Below are positions 18,146 through 26,828 of a DNA stretch of 64,000 bases, in pieces. The notes beneath the pieces were generated by a model. The model ran no database searches, was not told where the DNA came from, and saw only the letters and a list, made by a program, of their open reading frames with translations. The position numbers and the translations under genes were made by a program. Location of the stretch: assembly GCA_016793325.1 (NCBI GenBank), contig JAEUKI010000006.1, positions 1 through 64,000 on the forward strand, written 5' to 3'. Source of the DNA: Myxococcales bacterium (GTDB lineage Bacteria; Myxococcota_A; Polyangia; Polyangiales; Ga0077539). The first letter of the stretch is position 1. Each line of letters opens with the position of its first letter.

Positions 18146-19227
18146 ACCTCACGCGTCCCTCACTGTTGCGTACACCCACCGCCTCGCCGCGCGACACTCG
18201 TCCCGTGATCGCTCGCCCCCTCCGCTCGCTCGTCGCGGCGCTCTTGTCCGTCGCGCACTTCACCGCGCCCTCGCCCGCGCGCGCGGACGTGTGTGAATCG
18301 CCGTTCACCGCGGTCGCCGCGGCTCGATCGACCGCGTCAGCGCAGCGGATCGCGCTCCTGTCGCGCACACAGATTCATCACTCGACCGACGCCGGCGCGC
18401 ACTTCACGTCGCTCGCGCTCGCGACAGAAAACGTCCGTGACTTTCTCGTCAACGAAGATGGAACCGCGCTCGTCACTGAAGGCCCGGTCGACAGCGTGCG
18501 GCTGAGAGTCGTCGCGCCCGACGGGAGCGTTCGCCTCGATCGAAGCGAGATTTCGGTCGTATACAGCGCGTGCGCCCACGGCGTGCTCGCGTACATCGAG
18601 TCTGCGCGGCTCCGGGTCTCGCGAGACCTCGGGCGCACGTGGCAAGTCGCGATCGTGCCGACGGTCGCGCGCTCGGTTCCGACGGACACAAACGCCGTGA
18701 GCGCGCCGATGGACCTGCGGATCGAGCCCGATGGATCGATTCGCGTCCTCGAGAATTTCGCCGAAGACGAGACGGGAACGCCCACGTCCGCCGTCCGCGT
18801 GCTCACCTGCACGCGCGTGCGCTCGGAAGAGCGATGCAGACAAGTCGTGTTTCCAGCGAGCGATTGGCTCGCGAGAGACGCGCGCCAGCTCGCGCCGAAC
18901 GGAGCGCTGATCGCCCGAGATTCGTTCGATCAACTTCGAATCCTCCGCGGTCGCACGTGGAGCCCCCTCCTTCCGCAGCCGCGCTTCCAGGGCTTGGGCT
19001 GGCTCGCCAGCGACAACGCGCTCCTCTTCTTCGCCTCGCGCGCGAGCGTCTGGCGGCTCGATGGCGAGACGTTTTCGACCGTCACCACGGCGATCCCCGC
19101 GGGCTTCGTGCACACGGCCGCGGACGCGTTGGGACGGCTCGTCGTCGCGCTCCCACGTCGCGTGCTCCGCCGCGACGCGCCCCACGCGTGGACCACGCTC
19201 GTCGACTGCGCGCGAGGCGCCTCGTGA
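18142..19227 (+). CDS. Secreted beta-propeller-like protein A1 (first copy of duplicated module)
   Basis: This is a 361-residue protein from ATG at 18142. A GTG at 18205 gives a neater signal peptide (MIARPLRSLVAALLSVAHFT ... ARA). The mature part contains BNR/sialidase-like repeats: THHSTDAG-type Asp-box-like motifs (IHHSTDAGAHF, LRVSRDLGRTW) separated by beta strands, as in multi-blade propellers. It is paralogous to A2 at 21194 over its whole length; both end RRDAPHxWTTLVDCAR. The stop overlaps the GTG of B1 by four bases (GTGA). Ligand is unknown; the Asp-box repeats suggest an extracellular binding or enzymatic propeller. Confidence 0.7.
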   Translation: MNLTRPSLLRTPTASPRDTRPVIARPLRSLVAALLSVAHFTAPSPARADVCESPFTAVAAARSTASAQRIALLSRTQIHHSTDAGAHFTSLALATENVRDFLVNEDGTALVTEGPVDSVRLRVVAPDGSVRLDRSEISVVYSACAHGVLAYIESARLRVSRDLGRTWQVAIVPTVARSVPTDTNAVSAPMDLRIEPDGSIRVLENFAEDETGTPTSAVRVLTCTRVRSEERCRQVVFPASDWLARDARQLAPNGALIARDSFDQLRILRGRTWSPLLPQPRFQGLGWLASDNALLFFASRASVWRLDGETFSTVTTAIPAGFVHTAADALGRLVVALPRRVLRRDAPHAWTTLVDCARGAS

Positions 19228-21173
19228 AGGAGCTGCTCACCTGCCTCACGATCGCGATCGTCCTCTGCCAGTCACGCGCCGCCCTCGCGCAATCGGGAGC
19301 ACCGTGGCTCTCTCGCACCGTCGCTGCGACGTGCGAGCGACTCTCGCGCGAACACGAGTCGACCCTCCGCGCGGCCGCCCCGGCCCGCGCGAGGCGCAAC
19401 GGCATTCACCCCGGGGCGGTCGCGGTGTGCAAGGACGCTGGCGACGGCGCGTGGCTCGAGACCGCGCGCTCGGTCGTCGTCACCGACACTGGCCTCACCG
19501 ACCTCATCGCTGGAAATCGTGTGCTCACATTCATCCTGCCCGACGGAACCCAGCTCGAAGCAAGGTCCGACGCGCTCGGCCCCTACGCGCGAGTCGGGTC
19601 GGGGCAACAGCGCGAGGTCGGTGACCTCGACGGCGACGGGCGCGCAGAGTTCCTCTTGTACACCGACGATCACAGCGCGCCTTTGGTGGTGCTCACTGCG
19701 CGAAACGGCGCGATCAGCCGCGCCGTGCTTCCCGCGAACCTCGAACCTTCGTCGCCCGACGACGTCGACAGCGACGGGCGCATGGATCTGTTGTCCGCCG
19801 GCCGCTACGCGCTGACCGATGACTGTCCGCCCCCGCCCGCGCTGGACCTCTCCGAACCCGCGCTGCAGTGGGTCGCGCTCAACGAGGGGTCGCGTTTGGT
19901 CACGGACTCGGACGAGGCCCGCGCGTTCGTTCGCGCGCAGTGCCCCGAGCGGCCAACGGTGTTGCTCCCCAGCGCCGCGCCGTCGTCGTGGTCGGCGACG
20001 ACACACCTGCCCCTGATCCTTCGACGCCTCGCGTGCGCGCGCGCATGGGGTGCTTCGATGAGCGACATCGAAGCGCTGCTGCCGCAGCGGTGGCCTGCGC
20101 CGTTGCGCTGTCATCCCCGCGCCAGCCTCGTCTCGTTTGCCGCGTCCGTGCGGCTGCCGTTTGCGCTGCGACCGCTCGCGACCACCGCGACGACCGCGTC
20201 GGCGAACTCCAACGTCGCGCCCGACAACATGACGTTGGACCACCACCAGCCTGTGCTCTCGAGACTGTCGCTCGCGGGGCTGCCCATTGCGACGCAGCAG
20301 TACTGCCGCGGTCGGAGCGCCGCCGCGAGGTCGTACATCCGAAGCCTTCAACGCGACGGGGGAGACTGGTGGCGCGGACCCGAATCATGGCTCCTCGAAG
20401 CAGGCGCATGCCATCGCACGGACGCGCTCGACGCGTGGGTCGATCGCCTCGAGCTCGCGACGCTCACGGACGGCGAGCACCAGGGGCGCATCCTCGTAGG
20501 GCGATCGCGCATTGAATTCGTGGGCCCTCGAGGCGTCATCGCCGCGCCGTGGACGACCGCGGCGCTCGGACCGCCCAGCCAGCTCCGTTGGCGCATCTCG
20601 GGCGTATTCGACTTCGATCACGACGGGCAGAGCGAAGCGATCGTGACCAACACCGACCCTTCGAACTACGTGCGCGTCCACATCCTCTCGGCGAAACACG
20701 GCGCGATCGAGCGCTACCGCCCGTCGCTCGTCGCGCACGCGGCGTCGAGCGTCGCGGACGTCGACGACGATGGCCAGTGGGACTTGGTGCTCGACCGCGA
20801 TCGCATTTACGAGTCGATGCGCGCGCCCGTTCCGCCGTTGTGGCGCAGGATCGCGCACCGCACCTTCGTCGCCCACGGTCGGCGCGACGGAACGTTTTCG
20901 CTCGATGACACGATCGCCCGCCAGTGGATCGCCGCGCAGTGCCCGCGCGCACCCGCGACGCTCCTCACCTTCGAGACCACCCGCAACGGCGTCGAAATCA
21001 ACCTCGAACCCAGCGCGCACGCCGTCACGTGCGCTCGCGTCTTCAACGTCGGCGCAGAGCAGCTCGTTCAGCGCCTCTGGATCGAAGGCCGGCGACTCGA
21101 CGAGACCGACCGGGACGTTCTCGAACAGCTCATGTACGCCGCCACGTGGCGCCCTGCCACGCGACTTCCGTAG
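19224..21173 (+). CDS. Secreted FG-GAP/VCBS-like protein B1 (first copy of duplicated module)
   Basis: This 649-residue protein starts with GTG at 19224, which overlaps the A1 stop. The paralogue B2 uses the same arrangement, which fixes the start. Signal peptide VKELLTCLTIAIVLCQSRAA-LAQ is followed by the mature secreted protein. Two halves each carry a pair of integrin-like Ca-binding loops: DLDGDGRAEF (about 134) and DVDSDGRMDLL (about 180), then DFDHDGQSEA (about 463) and DVDDDGQWDLV (about 512). These are the FG-GAP/VCBS hallmark. Conserved cysteines (ATCERL, RAQCPERP, CARAWGAS) suggest disulfides. It likely works with A1 outside the cell; substrate unknown. Confidence 0.72.
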   Translation: MKELLTCLTIAIVLCQSRAALAQSGAPWLSRTVAATCERLSREHESTLRAAAPARARRNGIHPGAVAVCKDAGDGAWLETARSVVVTDTGLTDLIAGNRVLTFILPDGTQLEARSDALGPYARVGSGQQREVGDLDGDGRAEFLLYTDDHSAPLVVLTARNGAISRAVLPANLEPSSPDDVDSDGRMDLLSAGRYALTDDCPPPPALDLSEPALQWVALNEGSRLVTDSDEARAFVRAQCPERPTVLLPSAAPSSWSATTHLPLILRRLACARAWGASMSDIEALLPQRWPAPLRCHPRASLVSFAASVRLPFALRPLATTATTASANSNVAPDNMTLDHHQPVLSRLSLAGLPIATQQYCRGRSAAARSYIRSLQRDGGDWWRGPESWLLEAGACHRTDALDAWVDRLELATLTDGEHQGRILVGRSRIEFVGPRGVIAAPWTTAALGPPSQLRWRISGVFDFDHDGQSEAIVTNTDPSNYVRVHILSAKHGAIERYRPSLVAHAASSVADVDDDGQWDLVLDRDRIYESMRAPVPPLWRRIAHRTFVAHGRRDGTFSLDDTIARQWIAAQCPRAPATLLTFETTRNGVEINLEPSAHAVTCARVFNVGAEQLVQRLWIEGRRLDETDRDVLEQLMYAATWRPATRLP

Positions 21174-21193
21174 CATCGACGTACGATAGGGCA

Positions 21194-22198
21194 ATGGCCC
21201 ACGGGCGAGCCTTGGCGTTGCTATCGATCGTCGCTCTCGTCGCGCACGCACGAGACGCCGCGGCAAACCTCTGCGCCGCAGCGTTTACCTCCGTGGCCGT
21301 TCCTCGCGCGGCGAACAGCGCGCAGCGGATCGCCCTCTTGTCGACGGCGTTCGTCCATCACACGAGCGACGGCGGCGCGCATTGGACACAGTTCGCGGTC
21401 GCGACCTCCAACGTCCGCAGCTTCCTCGTCGACGACGACGGAACCACCGTGATCCTCGAAGGCCTCCCCGGCACCGACAGACTCCGGATCTTCGCCCCCG
21501 ATGGCTCGGTGCGCGTGGACCTCCGCGGCCCCGGCGTGCTTCGTGTCGACGCCGCGTTCGGGGTGATCGCTTACGTCGACTCGTCCGTCGTTCGCGTCTC
21601 GCGCGACCGCGGACGGACCTTCGTCGTCGCCGAGGTACCGCCGTTTCGAAACGCCGCGCCCGCGACGCCAAACCTCGTCGCCTACGCCCGCGACGTTCGC
21701 ATCGAGTCGACGGGCGTCGTGCGCGTCCTCGAGGTCTTCGACACAACTGAACACCGCCGCGGACACCAAGCGCGAGAGCTCCGCTGCCGATTCTCGTCGC
21801 GCGAGCGCTGCGCGAGCGTGCCGATCGACGCGGACCCGTTTCACACACCCAACCTCGACCAACTCGCCCCCGACGACGCCATCCTCGCGAACAGCATCCA
21901 CTCGGGATTCTGGCTGCTCCAGCGCGGCGCGTTTCGTCCGCTCGTCCCTCAGCCTCATCGACGAGGACGCACCTCGAGCAACGATCGATCGATGCTGTTC
22001 GAGTATTCCTCGAGCACGCTCTGGCGACTCGACGGAGACACCTTCTCGACGGTCGCGACCGCGCTGCCCAGCGACCACGTCGGCGTCGCCCTCGACGCTG
22101 CTGGGCGCGCCCTCGTCGCGCGTCCGTCCGCCCTGCTCCGTCGCGACGCGCCCCATCGCTGGACCACCCTCGTCGATTGCGCGCGGAGGTCGCCGTGA
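21194..22198 (+). CDS. Secreted beta-propeller-like protein A2 (second copy)
   Basis: This is a 334-residue protein from ATG at 21194, with signal peptide MAHGRALALLSIVALVAHAR-DAAA. It aligns with A1 throughout: SAQRIALLS followed by the Asp-box-like HHTSDGGAHWTQ, FLVDDDGT, FAPDGSVRVD, VVRVSRDRGRTFVV, and the shared ending RRDAPHRWTTLVDCAR. The two differ at many positions, so the duplication is old. It lies 20 bases after B1 and overlaps B2 by GTGA at 22195-22198, repeating the A1-B1 gene junction exactly. Confidence 0.7.
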   Translation: MAHGRALALLSIVALVAHARDAAANLCAAAFTSVAVPRAANSAQRIALLSTAFVHHTSDGGAHWTQFAVATSNVRSFLVDDDGTTVILEGLPGTDRLRIFAPDGSVRVDLRGPGVLRVDAAFGVIAYVDSSVVRVSRDRGRTFVVAEVPPFRNAAPATPNLVAYARDVRIESTGVVRVLEVFDTTEHRRGHQARELRCRFSSRERCASVPIDADPFHTPNLDQLAPDDAILANSIHSGFWLLQRGAFRPLVPQPHRRGRTSSNDRSMLFEYSSSTLWRLDGDTFSTVATALPSDHVGVALDAAGRALVARPSALLRRDAPHRWTTLVDCARRSP

Positions 22199-24180
22199 CG
22201 CGCAACACGCTTGTTTTTGTGTGCGCGACGCTCTCCGCGCTCACCGTCGCTCCGGCGTCCTTCGCGCAGTCCGACGTTCCCTGGATGCCGCCCGCCATCG
22301 CAGCGACGTGCGAGCGCCTCGCGCAGTCCCACGAACGGACGCTCCGCGCGGCCGCGGCAGGCCCGATGCGCACGGCACCCCTCGAGGCCAACGCGCTCGC
22401 CACCTGCTTTGCGACTCGATCCGCCCGAGACGGCGCGTGGCTCTCGACCGCGAGGGACGTCACCCTCGCGCCCGGCGACCGCCTTCGCCCGGCGTCTGGA
22501 ATTCGTGTGTTATATTTCATCTCCCCCGACGGCTCGACCATCACCGCGGGCGAAGACGTCCTCGGCCCGTTCGCTCGCATCCGCGACGAGCAGCGGTTCT
22601 TCATCGACGACTTCGATCGCGACGGCCGCGCAGACGCGCTCTTCACGACCACCGATCGATCGAGCCCGGCCGCGCTCTTCTCCGTTCGCAACGGCGCGAT
22701 CGTCCGCGCCTCGGTGCTCAGCGGCTTCGAGTCGGCCGTGGCCGACGACGTCGACAGCGACGGACGCGCAGACCTCGTGGCCGAAGTGCGGTTCAACGTT
22801 CCTGCAGAGTGCACGGCGGGACCGGCCATCGATTTCGCAGAGCCGATCCTTCGTTGGGTCGCGCTCGCGGACGGAGCCCGGTTCGTGACCGACTCGGACG
22901 GCGCAAAGGCCTTCGTTCGCGCGCAGTGTCCGTCGCGCCCGACGGTCTTCGTGCCCACGACGGCCTCTTCGAGCTGGAGCCTCGAAGCGCAGCTTCGACC
23001 CATGCTCCGCCGCGTCGCGTGCGCGCGCGTGTGGGGCGCTTCGCCCGCGGACATCGCCGCGCAGCTCCCTCGTCGATGGCCCTCGCAGCTCCAGTGCCTC
23101 CCGCGCGAACGCATCGTCGCGTTCGCAAACGACGTTCGACCTCCCCTCGTGCTCGCAGCGCTTCCAAACGCAGTCGCGACGACGCCCACTCCACGCGGGC
23201 AGGACGCGGGCCGTGCGCCGTTCGAGCCGGGTCAACCCGTGCTCGCACAGTTCGCGCTCGACGCAGCGACGCCCGCGCTCCGAACGCACTGCGCGAGACG
23301 CGCGCAACGCGTCACAGCGTTCATTCGAAGCTTCCGTGGCACGCTGGCGTTCTCGTTGGGCTGGCTCTCGGCGAACTCCGTGTACTTCGACGACATGGCC
23401 CGGTGTCACCTCGCCGGCTCGGACGCGTGGGTCGACGACGTATCGCTCGAGCGCGCCTGGATCGATGGCGCGACTGCGCTGCGAGGATCCACGCGGGTCG
23501 AATTCGTGGGCCGCAGCGGAAGGGTCACGAGCGGAGCGAAGACGCACGTCGCCAGCGACGGCCCACACCGCGTTCGGTGGCGCGTCATCGGCGCGTTCGA
23601 CTTCGACCACGACGGATCGAGCGAGGGAATCGTGAGCGACCGCGACGCATACGCGCGCGAGGCGCGCGTCGCCGTATTGAGCGCGCGATCGGGAGCGATC
23701 GAGCTCTACGCGCGGTCGCTCGCGGTTCCTCCTGCAGAAGCCGTGGCCGACGTCGACGACGACGGACAGTGGGACCTCGTCTACAACGCGCGCGCGCCCT
23801 ACCCCACGACGGTCGACCCTCCGACGTACGCGCGCCTCCCGACGCTCTCGCTCGTCGCCCACGGCCTGCCCGACGGAACGTTCTCCCTCGACGACGCGGT
23901 CGCGCGCGAAGTCGCGGAGCGTCAGTGCTCGAACATGCCGCGTCGGTTCATCGCGCTCGACTCGCCGACCACTCCGTACGAGGTCCCGTACATCGAGAGC
24001 GTCGACGCCGTCGCGTGCGCGCGGCTCCGAGGCGCGACCGCCGAGCAAATCGTGCAGCAGATCATCGCGGAGCTCGCCACCAACGACAGCGTGACCCCGG
24101 GCGACGCCGAGGCGCTGATGCTGCAAGCCGTCTGGAAGCCGCCGTTTCGCCTCGCCGCCGCCCCGCCTCGACGCCCGTAG
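22195..24180 (+). CDS. Secreted FG-GAP/VCBS-like protein B2 (second copy)
   Basis: The chosen start is GTG at 22195, overlapping the A2 stop as in the first module. It gives 661 residues with signal peptide MTRNTLVFVCATLSALTVAP-ASFAQ. It is a full-length paralogue of B1: PWMPPAIAATCERLAQSHER aligns with PWLSRTVAATCERLSREHES. Ca-binding loops DFDRDGRADALF, DVDSDGRADLV, DFDHDGSSEGIV and DVDDDGQWDLV occupy the corresponding positions. Last gene of the four-gene set; the next gene starts 81 bases later. The in-frame ATG at 22177 is possible but less consistent with B1. Confidence 0.72.
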   Translation: MTRNTLVFVCATLSALTVAPASFAQSDVPWMPPAIAATCERLAQSHERTLRAAAAGPMRTAPLEANALATCFATRSARDGAWLSTARDVTLAPGDRLRPASGIRVLYFISPDGSTITAGEDVLGPFARIRDEQRFFIDDFDRDGRADALFTTTDRSSPAALFSVRNGAIVRASVLSGFESAVADDVDSDGRADLVAEVRFNVPAECTAGPAIDFAEPILRWVALADGARFVTDSDGAKAFVRAQCPSRPTVFVPTTASSSWSLEAQLRPMLRRVACARVWGASPADIAAQLPRRWPSQLQCLPRERIVAFANDVRPPLVLAALPNAVATTPTPRGQDAGRAPFEPGQPVLAQFALDAATPALRTHCARRAQRVTAFIRSFRGTLAFSLGWLSANSVYFDDMARCHLAGSDAWVDDVSLERAWIDGATALRGSTRVEFVGRSGRVTSGAKTHVASDGPHRVRWRVIGAFDFDHDGSSEGIVSDRDAYAREARVAVLSARSGAIELYARSLAVPPAEAVADVDDDGQWDLVYNARAPYPTTVDPPTYARLPTLSLVAHGLPDGTFSLDDAVAREVAERQCSNMPRRFIALDSPTTPYEVPYIESVDAVACARLRGATAEQIVQQIIAELATNDSVTPGDAEALMLQAVWKPPFRLAAAPPRRP

Positions 24181-24260
24181 TCACCGCCGTCCAGCGCGTC
24201 GATTTTCTGCTGGCCGGGTGAAAGCTCTCTGCAGACTCTCGCGTACATGGGGCCGAAGCC

Positions 24261-24704
24261 ATGAGCCACCTTCGACCGCTCCGCACCCTCGTCGCGTCCG
24301 TCGCCGCGACGCTCGTCGTCTCGCTCGTCGCGCATCGCTCGAGCGCGCAGTCGACATCCCGCGTCACGGCGTGCGCCGCGCAACCCGCACAGGCGCTCAC
24401 GAGCGCGATGCTCCGCGACGGCGCCACGGTGCGCTTCTCGTCACGCATCTCGCGTGCTCCCGCCGCGTGCGCGTACCGAACCACGCGAAACGAGTGCATC
24501 GCGATGTGCCGCTCGCATGGCATCGCGAGCGGTCAGGGTGCCACCGTTCACTTGCGCGGAGGAGCGGTCGAATGCGCGACGACGAACAGCTCGACCTCCA
24601 AGCGTTGCCCGTTCAGCGACAACCAGACGCTCACCGTCGAGGGAACGCTCCGCCGCCTCGGCAACGAGTGGTGGCTCGACGTCGCGAGCGCCTGTCGCCA
24701 GTAG
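24261..24704 (+). CDS. Small secreted protein, unknown function
   Basis: This is a 147-residue protein. The N-terminus MSHLRPLRTLVASVAATLVV is followed by SLVAHRSSAQ, a signal peptide with an AQ-type cleavage site. The mature domain has six cysteines (ACAAQ, ACAYR, ECIAMC, ECATT, KRCPF, ASACRQ), suggesting a disulfide-rich extracellular fold. A nucleic-acid-binding-like beta segment (GATVHLRGGAVECA, TLTVEGTLRRLGNEWWLDV) resembles small OB-type strands, but no family is recognised. It follows the A-B modules in the same direction and could be part of their transcription unit. Confidence 0.6.
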   Translation: MSHLRPLRTLVASVAATLVVSLVAHRSSAQSTSRVTACAAQPAQALTSAMLRDGATVRFSSRISRAPAACAYRTTRNECIAMCRSHGIASGQGATVHLRGGAVECATTNSSTSKRCPFSDNQTLTVEGTLRRLGNEWWLDVASACRQ

Positions 24705-24720
24705 CGTTGTTCGCCCTCGC

Positions 24721-25129
24721 TCAACGAGGCGCCGAGAGCTCGATCGAGCTCGCGTCGACGCGCACGAGCGCGAAACCCAGGCGACACACGTGCGCCAGCG
24801 GCTCGAACGGCGTGTAGCGCGCGAGCGCATCGACCGAAGCGTCGCGCCGTTCGCGTTGCGCTCGTTCGACGAGCAGCATCGAGACTTCGACGTCGAGCGC
24901 GGTTCGCTTGGCGAGCGAGGGTTGAATTCCCGCGATGCGAATCGAGAGCTCGAATTGCTCTCATCACCGTAGGGCCGCGCGAGACGAACACGCCACGCTT
25001 GCCGTTCGTGTCGACGAGGCCGCTCGCGGCGGGCCGATCCGTGAAGCTCGGTGGCGGTCCTCCGAGCTGCTTCCACAGCGCGCGAAGCGAGGCGAGCTTC
25101 AGCCCGATGCGATCGATCTCGCGACTCAC
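24721..25129 (-). pseudogene. Hypothetical protein gene interrupted by a frameshift
   Basis: Minus-strand reading from ATG at 25129 gives a sensible N-terminus (MSREIDRIGLKLASLRALWK ... NGKRGVFVSRGPTVM). It then turns into Arg/Ala-rich nonsense-like sequence. From about 24958 a second frame begins (EQFELSIRIAGIQPSLAKRT), continues coherently (DVEVSMLLVERAQRERRDAS) and ends at a TGA at 24721 after DASSIELSAPR. The total length is 3n+1, so a single base difference near 24955-24972 would restore one ~135-residue protein. No family was recognised. Either a real recent frameshift or an assembly error explains it. Confidence 0.55.
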
Positions 25130-25516
25130 GCCAACGTGACTCTACCCCAGTCGATGAACCGCGATTCAGTCATGGAAAATTTGCAGCGGCCCGCGCCGAT
25201 GTCCTGCTCGCCTCGCGGCGCGCGACGCGCGACAGTGTCTCTCGCCAGCGCACACGTACGAAGCGCACTGTCTGCTCCCAGAAGACACCCATTGTGCGGC
25301 GACGCCACCCGAGCGCGCTGCGCCGCGCGCGATGAACACCATGAAGAACCGCTGCTCGAACCGCGCCGCGCCACACGCTGTTTGCGACATCGCTCGCGCG
25401 TCGGCGTGGGTGGTCCGTCCTGTGCTCTTGCCGCGCTCGAGTCGCACGACGCGCACGCGGCACCGCCGCGAAGACGGTTTGAACGCGCTCGATGCGATCG
25501 CATGTCGGAGGATCGA
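25130..25516. other. 387-base gap without a convincing gene
   Basis: Between the frameshifted gene and the lipoprotein at 25517 I find only short Arg-rich frames without ribosome-binding sites. An AT-richer patch at 25170-25184 (CATGGAAAATTTGCA) may hold part of a promoter. The downstream gene has its own clear ribosome-binding site (GGAGGAT at 25507-25513). Confidence 0.4.
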
Positions 25517-26719
25517 ATGACCAACACTTCTCGCGCTCTCGTTCTCACTGCGATGCTCGCCTCGCTCGCGAACTGCTCTCCGTCGGCTGGCCCGATGGGA
25601 AGCGCTGGAGCGCTACCGACGGATTGTCGTCCAACGACGGCGTCTGCGCAGATCTGCCTGCGCCCCTCCAACGTCCCCGCAGGAACGTTTGGAACGGGTC
25701 CATCCCCCCGCTCGCTCGGCGGCTTCTCCGTCGAGATCAACGGCGGCTTCGTCGACACCGCGAACAACCGAATCGTCGTCGGCGTCTCGCACGGCACCGA
25801 CGACGCGCGAAAGGTCCTCGTGATGGGCTACGACCTCACGACCGGCAATCGCTCGGTGATTTCCGGCATTTTCGAAGACCCTTCGTCGGGCATGACCATG
25901 CGCGGCACAGGACCCGCGGTCGGCTTCATCAAGGACATTCGCCTCGGGCCCGACGGAAAGTACTACGCGCTGAACTCCCCGGACTCGGGCGACGGCGCGA
26001 CGGTCCTCCGCATCGATCCCGCCACGGGCGATCGCACGCTCGTGTGGGCAGGCGCCGACGCGATGTTCGGCCAGTGCCCGAGCGGACTCGGCAACAACCC
26101 GCACATCATGCCCTCGCCGTGGAGCCTCGAGGTCGAGCCGACGGGTTCGTTCTTGATGGGCTTCGGCGGAAGTCCCGCGGGCTCGGGCCTCGGCGTTCTT
26201 CGCGTGAGCGCGGACGGACGCACGTGCACGTTCGTCACGCTCGCGGGTCGCGCCAACGACTCGATGAGCGTCGGCGGCGGCGTCACGCTGATGGGAAGCG
26301 ACATTCGAGGCCTGTTTCTCCACGGCGGAGCGCTCTACGCGACGCACGGCCTCACCGCCTCGCTCCTTCGCATCGACCTCGCGAGCGGGATGCGCACGCG
26401 CGTCGCGAGCTCGGCCAACCAAACCAGCGTCGGCACCGGCGGAACGCTCGGCGTCGGCTGGGTCACCTACGACGCGCGCCGCATGTCGCTGCTCACCACG
26501 GGGCAGTTCGCCAGCAACGACACCATCGTCTCGTGGGTCGACTCGACAAACGGAAACCGCAACGTCCTCGAGGTTGCTGGCCCCGCGTACCGCGGCTTTC
26601 AAAACGGCGGGGGAATCTGGGTCCGCCCGAGCGACGGGATGATCTTGATGGCGGTCGACGGCGTCTCGATCGTCGCGGTCGACCCGGCCACCGGCAACAG
26701 CAACATCTTCTCGATCTGA
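25517..26719 (+). CDS. Surface lipoprotein with beta-propeller-like repeats
   Basis: ATG at 25517 is preceded by GGAGGAT and gives 400 residues. MTNTSRALVLTAMLASLANC contains a lipobox (LANC), so lipidation at Cys20 is expected. The mature part shows repeated strand motifs ending in DPATGxR/N (YDLTTGNRSV, IDPATGDRTLV, IDLASGMRTRV, VDPATGNSNIF), the rhythm of SMP-30/NHL-type propellers. No catalytic signature is visible. Stand-alone gene; the following kinase operon starts 110 bases later and probably has its own promoter. Confidence 0.65.
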   Translation: MTNTSRALVLTAMLASLANCSPSAGPMGSAGALPTDCRPTTASAQICLRPSNVPAGTFGTGPSPRSLGGFSVEINGGFVDTANNRIVVGVSHGTDDARKVLVMGYDLTTGNRSVISGIFEDPSSGMTMRGTGPAVGFIKDIRLGPDGKYYALNSPDSGDGATVLRIDPATGDRTLVWAGADAMFGQCPSGLGNNPHIMPSPWSLEVEPTGSFLMGFGGSPAGSGLGVLRVSADGRTCTFVTLAGRANDSMSVGGGVTLMGSDIRGLFLHGGALYATHGLTASLLRIDLASGMRTRVASSANQTSVGTGGTLGVGWVTYDARRMSLLTTGQFASNDTIVSWVDSTNGNRNVLEVAGPAYRGFQNGGGIWVRPSDGMILMAVDGVSIVAVDPATGNSNIFSI

Positions 26720-26828
26720 CCGCGCGCACGCCGCGTGTTCGTGTCTTGTTCGAAGCACAAACGCCCGCGCACTCGCGCGGCGCGTGACGCTTGAGAGCGG
26801 GATCTGCCGCGGCTACGATTGCGCTTCG

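Noticed and set aside
18570..19223. Upstream extension of the B1 frame into A1
   Set aside because: The extension is Arg-rich and antithetical to the signal peptide that begins at GTG 19224; the paralogous B2 starts at the same relative place.
24935..25516. Extension of the lipoprotein gene upstream of 25517
   Set aside because: A lipobox signal peptide and ribosome-binding site fix the start at 25517; the upstream part is antisense to the frameshifted gene.
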